DNA of 64,000 nt from Ciona intestinalis (Eukaryota > Chordata > Ascidiacea > Phlebobranchia > Cionidae). The notes under the pieces were generated by a model that saw only the letters and a list, made by a program, of their open reading frames with translations, was not told where the DNA came from and made no database searches. Positions 22,341 through 32,000 of the stretch are shown here, in pieces; position 1 is the stretch's first letter; every line of letters starts with the position of its first letter. The position numbers and the translations under genes were made by a program. The stretch spans positions 51 to 64,050 of the forward strand of contig NC_020166.2 of assembly GCF_000224145.3 (NCBI RefSeq), written 5' to 3'.

Positions 22341-22829
22341 TCAGTGTAAAGAATTTCGCTTTTAATAATAAACCGAATACCGCGGTTGTTTGTTATTGTT
22401 TGGGTGAAATCCAACAACAGCAGAAGTTGAAGTAGATTGTTTCAGTAACAATAAGAGCGTATGTTTATGGGAGTATAGTTTCTATGTAATTGTGTAAAGC
22501 CAGCGAAAGGGCGTACACAACTTGACGCGATGTGTTTTGTAATGTTACGTCATCGGTATAACGTCACATTATGCATGTCGTCACTCAGACTTTGCAGTTT
22601 TTTTCTAAGCAAGTAAAGGTTATGTGCAAAATCTAATGCCAACACAACAGTGTACAAAACTTGCAGCGAGGTTTATTGTATCCGTGTAACCAAAAATGCC
22701 TGCTAAAACGCCCGGCTACACCTGAGTGCGACAGTCGCTACGTAGCGTGCAAAAAGAGAGATAACCTCGCCAAAAAAAAATCGAGAAAAAAATCTTAATT
22801 TTTTTCTGTTCTCTTTACTGGAAATTCGG

Positions 22830-23000
22830 TTCCAATTGAGCCGTTGTGTTGGACAGATTGATGGATCGACTGGCGGCGCTCGATGCTTTTTTATAAATCG
22901 CTCGAATAAAACGTTTTACGAGTTACCGCCTAAGGGAAAGACAGTGTATATATAGGGGCTAAAGCCAACAATTCAATCGAAAGGGTTTAATAAACCTGTA
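22830..23000 (+). promoter_or_regulatory. Probable promoter of SLC10 copy 1 (TATA near 22947-22955)
   Basis: The stretch from attgagccg through tgtatatatagggg to aaagccaacaattcaatcga is matched at 28660-28810 upstream of SLC10 copy 2, where tttttatataagg is followed by aaagccaacacttcaatcg. Conservation of a TATA-like box and its downstream flank between the two copies supports a core promoter and transcription start. The start site itself is inferred. Confidence 0.55.
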
Positions 23001-23211
23001 GAATTTATATGGTGTTACTACTATGTGTTACTGCTATTAACCCCTTACAAATTTTAAGGCAGAGTATAGTAGCATATATGAATCCGTTAAATTTATAAAG
23101 GTGTTTCTGCAATACTAGAGGTGTACAATAGTAAATCGTAAAATTTATGAAGAGTTTTACCACAATACTATATAGAATAAAGTAGCAAATAGGCAACCGC
23201 AGATATTATAG

Positions 23212-23404
23212 GACTGTGGGGGAAGATGGGGCATTTTTAGCTAATAATATTCAAATACTCTGATCGTGTTTTAAACAATTAACAACGGTCTATGGGAGTC
23301 GTGAGGATACGGTTTAATAATTTTTTGAAAGTTATTTGTTTACCACTAAATGGCTCGAGAAAATAGAATTAAAAGGTGTCCCATCTTCCCCCACCCTACT
23401 ATAT
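23212..23404. mobile_element. Family A MITE inserted between SLC10 copy 1 promoter and ATG
   Basis: Full-length copy absent from the matching place upstream of copy 2, so it inserted after the duplication. It lies in the presumed 5' leader. Confidence 0.75.
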
Positions 23405-23534
23405 AACAGTTGACTGCAGTACTAAAATACATTGGTGACGGCGTAAGAAGACATTTCTACAGATCTGCTTGTATTTAGCGTTTATAGTAGTTGACAAAAC
23501 ACTGCAGCAGACTGGTTTCGAAACAAAAGCAAAG

Positions 23535-26500
23535 ATGACAACAGGTAAAATGTTTCGGTTTTTAGCTTTACTTTTGTTAGCCATGCTTTTTGACTGTATT
23601 TTTCGGCTCTAACGAATGCCGTTTTACCTTTTTTCGCCATATATTTCATTATCAAATTAATATATAGTTGAATGGGGTAACATGGGACATAATTAATTTT
23701 GCTTACTGGTATTTAGTAATAAAGAAAGAATGTTGAAACATTTTTAGTAATTGGGTTCTGTTCAGCAGCCACGCTTTTTAACTATATAGTGGGGTGGGGG
23801 AAGATGAGACACCTTTGATACATAATATCCAAATAGCCTGATCGTGTTTTAAACAATTAACAGCGGTCTGTGGGAGCCGTAAGGATACGGTTTTATAATT
23901 TTTTGAATGTTCTTTGTTTACTATCAAATTAGAGGAGAAAATAGATTGAAAAAGTGTCCCATCTTCCCCCACACTACTATACTCCATTTTTTAATCTATT
24001 TTGTTTTGCTATTTTATTTTGGTTTTTATTTTGTTCCAAAGATAAATAAATATGTTATTTCAATTTCAGCAATGTCGAATATCTCGTTCAACGTGACGTC
24101 ACCACCACGTTTGCCGTTCGTTCCAACACAGAGCTTGCAAAGTTACCACATATCGGTTGCTACAAAGTATTTATCAACCATATAACGTATTTATTTTGTT
24201 TTATAGTCTGGGGGTAAGATGGGATACCTTCAGTACAAACACAACGCTGTTTTTTAGTCACGGAGATACGGTTATATATTTCTGAGAAAGTTTTTGTTTA
24301 CTACAAAAAAGGACGATAGAATAGAATGAAGAGGTGTCCCATCTCTCGTTACATTTGGTTGTAAACAAAGCGTTTTTACCGAATTATACACTTGGTTGTA
24401 AACAATTACATTTGGTTGTAAACAAAGCGTTTTTACCGAAATATAAAACCGTATTCTCTCGACTCCAAAATGAGAGTTGTTAATGGTTTAAAACACCATC
24501 GGGAAACATGGGATTTCATGTACCCAAAATATCTCATCTTGCCCCACAACATCTATTAATATATTGCATATTGCAGCGTTATTATAGCGGTTGGAATGTT
24601 CGGCATTGGATTGACAACGGACTTTTACAAGATCTGGTATTACCTCAAAAGGCCAAAGGCGTACGGCATAGGAGTTTCGTTACAGCTTATTATTGTACCG
24701 TGTAAGCACGTATAATTTGCTTATTTATTTAAAAGTGAAAATTTCAATAGGAAATTACAGATTCATTCTGTAGGTTGTTTTACTTCGGCTAAAAAAAAAC
24801 TCATTCATTACTGTTTGGCTCTAAAGTTGGGCAAAACAAAGAATGGTGTCTTTAAAAGTCCACAATATTATTTTGTGTTATTTTAACTTATTTACGTGTA
24901 TATCTGTTAACCAAAATTAACAGGGAACTTAAACTGTCCCATTCTTTCACAATAAAATAGCATCTTAATGAAAAGTGTTTTTTAGATTTTTCTTACATTT
25001 TCCTATGTTTGTTTTCACAGTGGTGGCTTGGGCGCTTACGAAGATATTCGTAATGAATGACATTCAAGCACTTGGGGTAATGATCCAAGGTTGTTCACCT
25101 GGTGGAAGTGTCAGTAACGTGGTGATATATTGGTTGGACGGGGTCGTTGACCTCAGGTGATATATTTAGTATAGGGTGGGGGAATATGGGACACCTTTGG
25201 ATTTTTCCCTTTTTTCACTTTCTCGTTTCATTTGGTAGTAAACAAAGAAAATTTAAAGAATTATAAAACCTTGTCCTCGCGACTCTTATAGACCGTTGTT
25301 AATTGTTTATTAAAACACGATCAGGATATTTATATATAAAAGCTCTTTGCTGCTATTATGGTATATGTGTCCTTAGACACTTAACGGTAATTGCTCCAAC
25401 AAAGTGGTCACTAATGGGTTGTCCAAATTATCAGCCGCACATAAAAAAAACAAAAAAAACATTCACAAAGTTTGTAACTTGGTAACGTCATTTATGAAAA
25501 ATGACTTGGTAACGTCATTTATGAAAGGTTACCGACCGTTCAAACGTGAACCAAGACAAGTATGTTACGGTTTAGTGACCTTTCTATTTTTGAGGTTTTG
25601 AGTCATTTCATATTCTTTGCCTAGAAGCTGTTTGTCACTATTCGTCAAGCTGTAACCGGATTTGTGGTATAAATTTAAAGGAAACATATGTCAATTCTCC
25701 CCCCACCCTACTGTATATAAACTATACATGGCCTATATCGAACTTGAACAACATTAAAGTACTGTGAATGTAACTTGTTTCATCTTCGCGTGGTCAAAAA
25801 TGGACACAATCGTAATACCACGGGTGTTCCGTTTCATACACCTCGTGTCAGCTTATTATTGAACAACCCATTAGTGACTACTGGGTTGGAGAAATTGCCG
25901 TTAAGTGACTTGCCCAAGGTCACAGATACACTAGATTAGAATAACACGTTTGTAATAACAAATAAAAAACGTATCCTCACGACTCCCATATAGCTATTCC
26001 TTTGTTAATTGTTTCAACTTTCCCCGGATATTTGGGTACTACGCACTAAAGGTCTCCCATCTTCCCCTACACTACTTTATTAACCAGATATTTTTATAGT
26101 GTCGCAATGACGTCAACAACCACTGTTCTTGCCCTTGGTACAATGCCACTATGGCTTCTCATATTTGAGAAGGGGAATAACTTGGACAGCTCTTTGCGCA
26201 TTCCATTCAGAGATCTAGGTCAGTGAAGTTACAAAAAATAATCACCCACAAGTTACATACGTGGTAACTGGTAAGCAGGCACGAGGTGTATGAAACAGAA
26301 TACCCGTGTCATGGACCATCTTACCCCAATCTACTACACATCCTGTTTTCGTACCATTTTGCATTATTAACTTTGCGTGGAAAGGCCTACGTAATTTAAT
26401 ACTGCGTAGAAATCGTGTTTTAGTCATGCTCCAATAGTCGTCATGCTCAATAAGTGTGAAGTCGAGCTTATAAACCAAACATTTCCTCTGCCAATGTAAT

Positions 26501-26984
26501 GTAAAGAATGGGCTAGTCTTTCTTTTACACCAAAGTACAAACACACAATCTAATATACGGGTTCAAGGCTCGTTACTGCTAATACTGTGGGCGTATGTGT
26601 CCTTGGGCAAGACACGCTTACCGGCAATTGCAATAATTGTTGCCTAAATAACTCTAAATTGTCAACCATGCACAAACACAAATCTGCAGTGACAAAGTTA
26701 CAAACGTGGTAACCGGTAAGCGGGAATGAGGTATATGAACGTGTTGTAACGACTGTTGTTGCCTCGCCACTTGAGGCATATAACTTGCTTTATCTGTTAA
26801 GTCTTGTCCAAAGACACATACGCCCACAATGGTAGCAGTAACGAGCCCTGAACCCGTATATTAGATTGATACATTTCCCGTTACAGGTATAACCTTGGCA
26901 AGTTTTCTTGGTCCCCTACTAGTTGGTATGATCTGCTCTTGGGTTTTCAAGAAAAAGAAGGAAACTGTAGAAAAGATAGCAAAG
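23535..26984 (+). CDS. SLC10-family cotransporter, copy 1: first six coding exons only
   Basis: Sodium/bile-acid cotransporter (SLC10) family membrane carrier, 5' half. Coding exons: 23535-23544, 24070-24166, 24577-24701, 25021-25156, 26100-26218, 26887-26984; 585 nt, 195 codons, all open and in phase. Exon 2 gives an extracellular N terminus with two N-glycosylation sequons (NIS, NVT). Exon 3 is VGMFGIGLTTDFYKIWYY. Exon 4 carries the family signature GCSPGGSVSN then WLDGVVDL. Exon 5 is a membrane segment (LALGTMPLWLLIFEKG) and exon 6 another, ending KKKKET. In exon 3 a second open frame reads through and must not be used. Exons 7-10 are missing: homology to copy 2 runs on into the assembly gap at 27258. 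It is either a truncated pseudogene, a gene with its 3' part lost in the gap, or an alternative 5' half for copy 2. Confidence 0.8.
23785..23984. mobile_element. Family A MITE in SLC10 copy 1 intron 1
   Basis: Full length with both ends (gtggggtgggggaagatg; cccccacactacta). Confidence 0.8.
24205..24552. mobile_element. Broken family A MITEs
   Basis: A left copy (24205-24350), then an inverted partial copy with a short internal duplication of tggttgtaaacaaagcgt. SLC10 copy 1 intron 2. Confidence 0.6.
25166..25345. mobile_element. Family A MITE, truncated right end
   Basis: Starts tatagggtgggggaatatgg in SLC10 copy 1 intron 4; a stray cccccaccctactgta end lies at 25698-25715. Confidence 0.6.
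25780..26078. repeat. Family C unit followed by a family A fragment
   Basis: 25780-25930 carries ttcatacacctcgtgtcagc and gactactgggttggag. 25955-26078 is the right half of a family A element. Confidence 0.55.
26220..26880. repeat. Family C copies in SLC10 copy 1 intron 5
   Basis: An inverted unit at 26220-26340; a longer mosaic at 26555-26870 with tgtccttgggcaagacacgc and gtagcagtaacgagccctga. Confidence 0.5.
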
Positions 26985-27109
26985 GTGAACTTTTTTATTA
27001 GAATTAGTCCACCACATTTACTAATAGTGCAACTTGTAAGATTATGTCTGAAAAATGAACAACGACGTCTTGGTTTTGATCGCAATTTGATGAAACTTAT
27101 TTCTATTTT

Positions 27110-27254
27110 AAGTCCCATATGGTAGTAAACAAAGAACATTCAAAGAATTATAAAACTGTATTCTCACAACTCCCACCGGCTGTTGTTAATTGTTTAAGGG
27201 GAGATTGAATATTTTGTGCTAACGGTATCCATCTTACTCCAATACTATACATTC
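27110..27254. mobile_element. Family A MITE fragment next to the assembly gap
   Basis: It occupies the position equivalent to the fragment at 32390-32550 after exon 6 of copy 2, so it predates the SLC10 duplication. Confidence 0.55.
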
Positions 27255-27257
27255 TAA

Positions 27258-27381
27258 NNNNNNNNNNNNNNNNNNNNNNNNNNNNNNNNNNNNNNNNNNN
27301 NNNNNNNNNNNNNNNNNNNNNNNNNNNNNNNNNNNNNNNNNNNNNNNNNNNNNNNNNNNNNNNNNNNNNNNNNNNNNNNNN
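27258..27381. other. Assembly gap (124 N)
   Basis: Run of unknown bases between SLC10 copy 1 exon 6 and the ARFGEF exon fragments. Its true length is unknown; it may hide SLC10 copy 1 3' exons. Confidence 1.
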
Positions 27382-27983
27382 TTTATTATGAATTTAAAGG
27401 TAGAAACAACGTGTAGAAGCAAAATGAAATTAGATAATACACACAAAATCATATTTTATGTAAAATTTGTTTCATAATACCGAAAAAACTTGTAGAAACA
27501 GCTGACATAGCTATTTTTACGCAAAACCACATTTTTAACCGGTAACTTAGACGGGGAAGCCCCAGAGCAACATAGAGATCAGATAAAATCGCTTTTATTG
27601 GACAGAATGACGTTAAAACCTTGATTTTTGGGCAGAATATGAACCATCTTCTTAAAAAAGGCTTTAGGGTTTTCAAATCAAGTTTGGTAAAAACTTTTAA
27701 ATGCTATGATGCCTTTTTCAAACGTTATATTGGTAGATAATTCCTTCCTCTTTCAAATAAAACCAACTGTAAGAACTTTTACCAACTATAAAAAAAATGA
27801 TGAACATTTTTGTGAACACCTGTTTCAAAATGCATATTTGCATTACTCGTCCCTAAGGAGTTAAATACTTTTTTACAGGACTTCAAATATTTTTTTGAAC
27901 ATTTAATATATATATATATATATTAGGCTATATATATTTAATTAAAAAGAAAATTTACCAAATTTTATTTATTTTTTACAAAC
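27382..27983. other. Unassigned sequence between gap and ARFGEF fragment
   Basis: No exon or repeat family recognised in most of it. A TA run lies at about 27907-27923. The last 40 bases resemble the intron flank at 38340-38383 beside ARFGEF exon 36. Confidence 0.4.
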
Positions 27984-28592
27984 CTGACAACAACAGTTGT
28001 GATTTTTTCGTCACAATTTTCAGCAAGAGCGAGTCTGAACAAGATTCTCAACGCACAAGCGAGACTGGTTGTTTCTTGTTTGATCAAGTTGGGTTTCGAT
28101 TTACCTTTAAAACCTGAAAAAGTATTTTTACAGTCATAATGGAGGTTATAGGTTCACACACCTTGGCACAGTTGGTTAACATGGCTTCATGGAACCAGAG
28201 GTAATGGGTTCAAGGCTTGTCACTGCTACCATTTTGGGGCAAGACTCTTAACGGCAATTGCTCCAACCCAATGGTCACTAACGGGTCGTATAAATTATGT
28301 GCCATGCCCTAAAGGTAAAAAAAAATCGTCAAAATATATTAAAATAATCACTCACAGGGTTACATACTTGGTAACTCGTAATCAAGCACGAGGTGTATAA
28401 AACAGATAAAGAAAGTTACATTCATTCACCACATTGGTTGGTTATACACATCAAGTAGTAACGCGGGAGCCAATATATCATAATATTGCGTGAAAACATC
28501 ACATATATCGAACAACGCATGGTCACAGGTTGTCGCAAACCAATCTGATTTCTCAATTTGTTGTTCGGGTATTTTCATCTGGTCAAAAATCC
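27984..28592 (-). pseudogene. Duplicated fragment of ARFGEF: exon 36 and partial exon 32
   Basis: 27984-28113 is a near-identical, open copy of ARFGEF exon 36 ([20 protein letters not shown]; ending TTVVV instead of TTVLV), with acceptor and a donor. About 28438-28592 copies exon 32 ([20 protein letters not shown]) but lacks its last 15-20 nt and donor. Order and strand match the parent gene, but exons 33-35, 37 and 38 are absent and a family C repeat (28140-28430) fills the space. At 28592, directly at the exon 32 acceptor, the sequence switches to SLC10 promoter-type sequence, which marks the duplication junction. It cannot encode a BIG protein. Confidence 0.85.
28150..28425. repeat. Family C repeat with tRNA-like head
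   Basis: Head ttggttaacatggcttc and taatgggttcaaggcttgtc, then cattgctcc-like body and cacgaggtgtataaaacaga. It separates the two ARFGEF exon copies. Confidence 0.6.
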
Positions 28593-28659
28593 TAGTGGAC
28601 ATCTGTCAATGGCATGCTATATTACCTACAGAATTAAATTGTGGAAATTTGAAAAATTC

Positions 28660-28810
28660 AGTCCCGATTGAGCTGGAAAAAACGCTGGGTTGACTGTTGG
28701 TGTTTAAAGCTCCATAAATCGCTTGTATAAAAAATTTACGAGGTCTGTCTGAGGGATAAGTGGTTTTTATATAAGGTGGTAAAGCCAACACTTCAATCGA
28801 AAAAGTTTAA
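28660..28810 (+). promoter_or_regulatory. Probable promoter of SLC10 copy 2 (TATA near 28767-28776)
   Basis: Paralogous to 22830-23000: shared attgagctgg, tcgcttg-ataaa, tatataagg and gtaaagccaacacttcaatc. It lies about 300 bp upstream of the ATG at 29070 with no MITE in between. Confidence 0.55.
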
Positions 28811-29069
28811 TAAATGCAGTCGAATTGATACTAGGATGCAGTTACACATATGATACGGTTATAATTTATTAAGGTACCTCAGTATTTTTTAGAACACAGT
28901 AGTAAATAGCAATGGTAGAATTATACAGGTGTGCTATAGATATAGTAGAAAAAGATAATAAATACATTCGTTACGGTGTAAGAATATATTTCTACAGATC
29001 TGCCTGTATTTAGCGTTTATAGTAGTTGACAAAACACGGCAGCAGATTGGTTTCGAAACAAAAGTAAAG

Positions 29070-32000
29070 ATGACAACAGGTAAAATGTTCCGGTTTTTAG
29101 CTTTATCTTTGCTAGCTTTTTACCCATACTTTTTCAACTTATTTATCAATCAAAAAGTGTTATAAAGAATGCCGTTTTTCCTTAATTTGTCATTATTACA
29201 TTAGTATAAAGTTGGTTGGGGTAAAACGGGACACATTTTTATTTCCCTTTGTCAGTCATTTGGTAGTAAACAAAGAATAATTACAGAAAGTGAATATGTT
29301 TGGTGCAACAGTCATGCTTTTTAATTCTGACTCTTTGTTTTTGAAATAACAAGATTTTCGCTATACTTTTTAAAAAGTTTAATAGTTGAATAAAAATTGA
29401 TTTTGCTTTCAATTTCAGAAATGGGGAACATCTCGATCAACGTGACGTCACCACCACGTTTGCCGTTCGTTCCAACACAGAGCTTGCAAAGTTACCACAT
29501 ATCGGTTGCTACAAAGTATTTATTAACTCCGTAAAATTTTTTAACCGTATCCTCATGACTCTGAGAGCCTTTTTTTGGTAAAAACACGATCAGTGATTTA
29601 GGTGCTAACAGTATCCCATTCTACAGCAAATTACTAGGTTTGTTTTCATACACCTCAAGCCTGCTTACAAGTTATTACATATGTAACTTATTTATCCTCG
29701 TATGGCAGGCAACGGCAGTCATTATGATACAGGTGTTTTGTTTTCATACACCTCGTATCGCTTACTAGTTACTGCGTATGTAATTGATTTTTAGAAATAT
29801 ATGACTGACTATTAAGAGTATCGTTCATTTAACCATAGCTTTAAGAGTAACCGGCCAATTTGGGTAGTTCATTTAACCATGACAATTTAAAGTATCTTTC
29901 ATTTAAATGTATCATATGTGTACCTGCATCCTAGTATCAACCATAGTTCGCATATTGCAGTGTTATTGTAGCGGTTGGAATGTTCGGCATTGGATTGACA
30001 ACGGACTTTTACAAGATCTGGTATTACGTCAAAAGGCCAAAGGCGTACGGCGTAGGAGTTTCGTTACAGCTTATTATTGTACCGTGTAAGCCATGTATGC
30101 TATAGTGAACTTACTATTTATGTAAAAGTTTCAAAGTGAAATTGCAGGGTTATTTTTTATGGTTTATTAGTCCAGCTATATTCCGCATTTATTACTGTTT
30201 GGCCAAAACCTCACACAAAGAAAGTTGGATTTTAAAGCCCACAACTTTATTTACATGTATACCTAATAATAAATTTACTTATTAATCAAAATTAACATAG
30301 TTTAAGCTGTCATATATTATACTGCTTGTTTACGAATAAAAAACATTAACTTTTACTTTTTACCCATAACATGTAAAAAAAATTTACATTTAAAAAAAAA
30401 GTAAAAAAAAGGATTTTTAAACTTTTTCCACAGTGGTGGCTTGGGCGCTTACGAAGATATTCGTGATGAATGACATTCAAGCACTTGGGGTAATGATCCA
30501 GGGTTGTTCACCTGGTGGAAGTGTCAGTAACGTGGTGATATATTGGTTGGACGGGGTCGTTGACCTCAGGTATATGAATGATTGGAACTTATTTATCCTC
30601 CCCGAAAAACGACAGTCGTTATGACACGGGTGTTCTGTTTCATACACCTTAATGTGCCCGCTTACAAGTTACCACGTATGTAACTAATTTATCCTCGCGT
30701 GTCTGGAAAACGACAGTCGTTACAACACGGGTGTTTTTATTTATACATCTTGTGCGCTTACGAGTTACCATGTATATGTATGTAACTTATTTATCTTTGC
30801 ATGCGTGGAAAATGACAGTCGTTATAACATGAGTGTTATTCATAAACCTTGTGCCCGCTTAAAAGTTACCACGTATGTAATTTATTTATCCTCGCATAGC
30901 GGGGCAACGACAGTCGTTATAACACGGGTGTTCTGTTTCATACACCTCGTGCCAGCTTACAAGTTACCAGTTTGTAAATTTGTTTATCCTCGCATAGCGG
31001 GGCAACGACAGTCGTTATAACACTGTTGTTTTTGTTTATACATCTTGTGCCCACTTACAAGTAACCACATATCATATGTGACATATGTAACTAATTTATC
31101 TTTGCATGGCGGGGCAAACTACAGTTGTTAAAACAACGTTGTTTTGTTTCATACATCTTGTGCATTTACGAGTTACCACGTATGTAACTTATTTATCTTT
31201 GCATGGCGGGCAATGACAGTCGTTATAACACGTTGTGCAGATTATCGTTCAACTGGAAATTTACCGGACAAAATTTAACCAGAATTAGATAAGAGTCTAG
31301 TCGATTGGAATTCTAAATTAAATAAAACTCTGCTGTTAACTTTTAATTTGGGTTTTGAATTTGGCAATAAAACGAATTTAATTATTAATTCTGCTGTCAT
31401 AACTCACTGTGCAAACAAAATATGAACCAGATATTTTTATAGTATCGCACTGACAACAACGACCACTGTTCTTGCCCTTGGTACAATGCCACTATGGCTC
31501 CTCATATTTGAGAAGGGGAATAACTTGGACAGCTCTTTGCGGATTCCATTCAGAGATCTAGGTCAGTGTATTTATTGTACCGAGTTTTAGGTAACGGGCC
31601 AATCCTGGCCTAAATCCTGTGCTTATAAACCTAACGTTTCCTCTACCAATGTAATGAGAACATCAGTCTTTATTTTACAGCCAAGTACACACAGGATGCT
31701 GCTATCATTGTGACTTGTGAGCGTATGTATCCTTGAGAAATAATGAGAAAAAATTTGCCATAAAAATTGTCGGCCATGCAAAGAATCCAAAATGTACACC
31801 CACATAGTTACATACGTGGTACCTTGTAAGCAGGCACGAGGTGTATGAAACAGAACACCCGTGTTTAACTTATAACGACTATCATTGCCCTGCCACGCGA
31901 GGTTTGTACATTTTATATATCCTCGCATGGCGGAAAAATGAGTCGTTATAACACAGGTGTACCGTTTTATACACCTAGTAGTGGCAGCTTACGAGTAACA

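Larger units (their letters stand above)
20307..23534. other. Head-to-head intergenic region between RGS22 and the SLC10 gene
   Basis: No coding exon was supported. It holds family A copies at 20648-20830, 21035-21212, 22034-22200 and 23212-23404, and family D repeats at 20561-20650 and 22204-22340. It probably contains both promoters. The SLC10-side promoter is described separately. I could not place an RGS22 transcription start. Confidence 0.6.

Noticed and set aside
24577..24701. Open frame containing GWNVRHWIDNGLLQDLVL (also at 29961)
   Set aside because: This is the wrong frame of SLC10 exon 3; the spliced frame reads VGMFGIGLTTDFYKIWYY and fits the family.
27449..27676. 75-codon minus-strand open frame after the assembly gap
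   Set aside because: No recognisable domain, no splice partners and AT-rich composition; not supported as a gene.
28490..28693. Plus-strand open frame across the duplication junction
   Set aside because: It is antisense to the ARFGEF exon 32 copy and continues into promoter sequence.
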